From Pseudomonadota bacterium (GTDB lineage: Bacteria > Pseudomonadota > Gammaproteobacteria > Pseudomonadales > UBA5518), in the NCBI GenBank assembly GCA_022705125.1, contig JAKJFB010000133.1, positions 1 to 7,452 of the forward strand: DNA of 7,452 nt. The letters run 5' to 3'. How positions within the stretch are numbered: position 1 is the first letter of the stretch; every line of letters begins with the position of its first letter. A program made the position numbers and the translations under genes. Shown here one piece after another: positions 6,595 to 7,452 of this stretch. Below the pieces are notes generated by a model. It saw only the letters and a program-made list of their open reading frames with translations. It did not search any database and was not told the DNA's origin.

Positions 6595-6628
6595 CCCCCG
6601 CTGCCCCCGGGATCCCCCCTCGCCGCCC
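6595..6628 (-). promoter_or_regulatory. G-quadruplex-forming motif in the P450 leader
   Basis: Read on the P450 coding strand, four guanine tracts (three, six, five and five G; 6626-6628, 6614-6619, 6604-6608, 6595-6599) are separated by loops of six, five and four bases. This fits the G3+N1-7 rule for an intramolecular quadruplex. The last tract occupies the Shine-Dalgarno position, six bases before the ATG, so folding could mask ribosome binding. The motif is certain; its folding and any regulatory role are inferred. A competing GGGATCCC hairpin is possible. Confidence 0.4.
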
Positions 6629-6705
6629 GCGGGAGCACCCTGGCGGTGAGGCGCCCCCTGTCGCCGTCAATTCAGGTTCACGGTACGCGCCGATCGCCCG
6701 AGCCT

Positions 6706-6722
6706 CTTAAGCTTCATTTAAG
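6706..6722. promoter_or_regulatory. AT-rich inverted repeat in the divergent region, possible operator
   Basis: CTTAA (6706-6710) and TTAAG (6718-6722) form an inverted repeat with a seven-base spacer in an AT-rich island (about 6706-6738) that stands out in GC-rich surroundings. It lies between the divergent P450 and secreted-protein genes, where a promoter or regulator site is expected. I found no convincing -35/-10 pair around it (TAGACT at 6733-6738 lacks a good -35). The remainder of the 241-base gap (6589-6829) shows only the G-tracts near the P450 start. Confidence 0.22.
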
Positions 6723-6829
6723 GTTACCGGAATAGACTGATGGCCACTACGGGATTTACCACGGCAGCTCATCCGCCCGGCCAGCCATGTCGCTGGTGCC
6801 GGCACGATGACATCGACAGGGAGCAAACC

Positions 6830-7452
6830 ATGCAGGACAAGCGACTCGCATTCTCGACAGTAGCCGCGTGTGCGGCCTTCATGGCCCTCGGGACATCCGC
6901 CTGGGCGGCGACAACCGTGCAAATCGGAGCGAGCGGCAAGACCTACGCCTCCAGCGCGGTGCAATGTGCCGCCGACCCGGTCACCGGCGAATTGGCGCCG
7001 GTGGTGCAGGCCGGACTCTTCAACCCGAAGAGCAATGCCAGCGCGACGGTACTCCTCAACAGCGCTACCGTGGCGACGCTCACGAGCGCCGACCCGGCCA
7101 CCGATGTCTGGCTCGCCGATGGCAACAACACGGTCGTCGTGGCGCTCAACCGCAAGACGGCCGATACGTACCGGTTCACCGTGCAAACCGACATGTGCGC
7201 GCTGCCGGACACCTCCGGCAACACGTTCAGCGCCGACGGCACGCTGGAATATGCCGCCAGCGGCAAGTCATACGCCTCGGTCACACCCGGCTGCGCCTGG
7301 AACGCGGCCACTGGATCCGCGCAACCGTATGTACACCTGATGGACAACGGCAACTACCTGCTGAACGTTTCCGTCAATGGCGAGGCGCTCACGCAGCTGA
7401 GCGCAACACGGCCCCACACGCCGGTCTTCCTGAGAGCCGGGCAGAACGTCAT
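6830..7452 (+). CDS. Secreted protein with tandem ~109-residue repeats, unknown function, cut by right edge
   Basis: I do not recognise the family. The visible 207 residues begin with a Sec signal peptide: basic start MQDKRL, a hydrophobic core (about 7-20) and a likely cleavage site after TSAWA (22-26). The mature part is rich in Ala, Thr, Asn and Val, as in beta-sandwich surface or secreted proteins. It contains two tandem repeats: GKTYASS (36-42) with C46, TG at 52-53 and P57 recurs exactly 109 residues later as GKSYASV (145-151) with C155, TG at 161-162 and P166. Similarity continues to the window end (for example VWLADGNNTV at 93-102 and VFLRAGQNV at 199-207) with about four residues deleted. 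C123 could pair with one of the other cysteines. The ATG at 6830 has AGGGAG upstream with normal spacing. The frame is open to the window edge, so total length and repeat number are unknown. Confidence 0.75.
   Translation, partial: MQDKRLAFSTVAACAAFMALGTSAWAATTVQIGASGKTYASSAVQCAADPVTGELAPVVQAGLFNPKSNASATVLLNSATVATLTSADPATDVWLADGNNTVVVALNRKTADTYRFTVQTDMCALPDTSGNTFSADGTLEYAASGKSYASVTPGCAWNAATGSAQPYVHLMDNGNYLLNVSVNGEALTQLSATRPHTPVFLRAGQNV

Overview
The window is a GC-rich stretch (roughly two-thirds G+C by eye) of a bacterial chromosome. It is densely packed with ordinary housekeeping and accessory metabolic genes. The DUF1840 protein, the codon usage and the family mix (alpha-glucan phosphorylase, cytosolic lipase/esterase with an AHSMG nucleophile elbow, soluble P450) suggest a gamma- or betaproteobacterium, perhaps an environmental gammaproteobacterium. 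That placement is inference. I see no mobile element, tRNA, rRNA or CRISPR array.

Layout, left to right. (1) Positions 1-881, minus strand: the N-terminal 293 residues of an alpha-glucan (glycogen/maltodextrin) phosphorylase that runs off the left edge, preceded by a good sigma70-type promoter at 930-959. (2) 1012-2226, minus: a 404-residue alpha/beta-hydrolase of the lipase/PGAP1-like type with a complete Ser-Asp-His triad. (3) 2227-2436: a divergent promoter region. (4) 2437-4961, plus: a tight three-gene operon encoding a cytoplasmic five-Asp-box BNR propeller protein, a MoaD/ThiS-type sulfur carrier ending in Gly-Gly, and a MoeB/ThiF-type E1 enzyme fused to a rhodanese domain. (5) 5022-5333, minus: a 103-residue DUF1840 protein with its own strong promoter (5382-5411). 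(6) 5428-6588, minus: a soluble cytochrome P450 with a G-quadruplex-forming leader. (7) 6589-6829: a second divergent intergenic region with a small AT-rich inverted repeat. (8) 6830 to the right edge, plus: a signal-peptide-bearing secreted protein built of tandem ~109-residue repeats, truncated by the window.

How the genes fit together. The only clear functional unit is the 2437-4961 operon. The E1-rhodanese protein can adenylate the Gly-Gly tail of the small carrier and then load sulfur on it from its own rhodanese cysteine, as MOCS3/Uba4/MoeZ do for their partners. The BNR protein is first in the operon and is the unexplained partner. No obvious sulfur acceptor (MoaE, ThiG, CysM, JAMM protease) is in the window. 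This operon is the best candidate for poorly described biology here. The other genes look independently transcribed.
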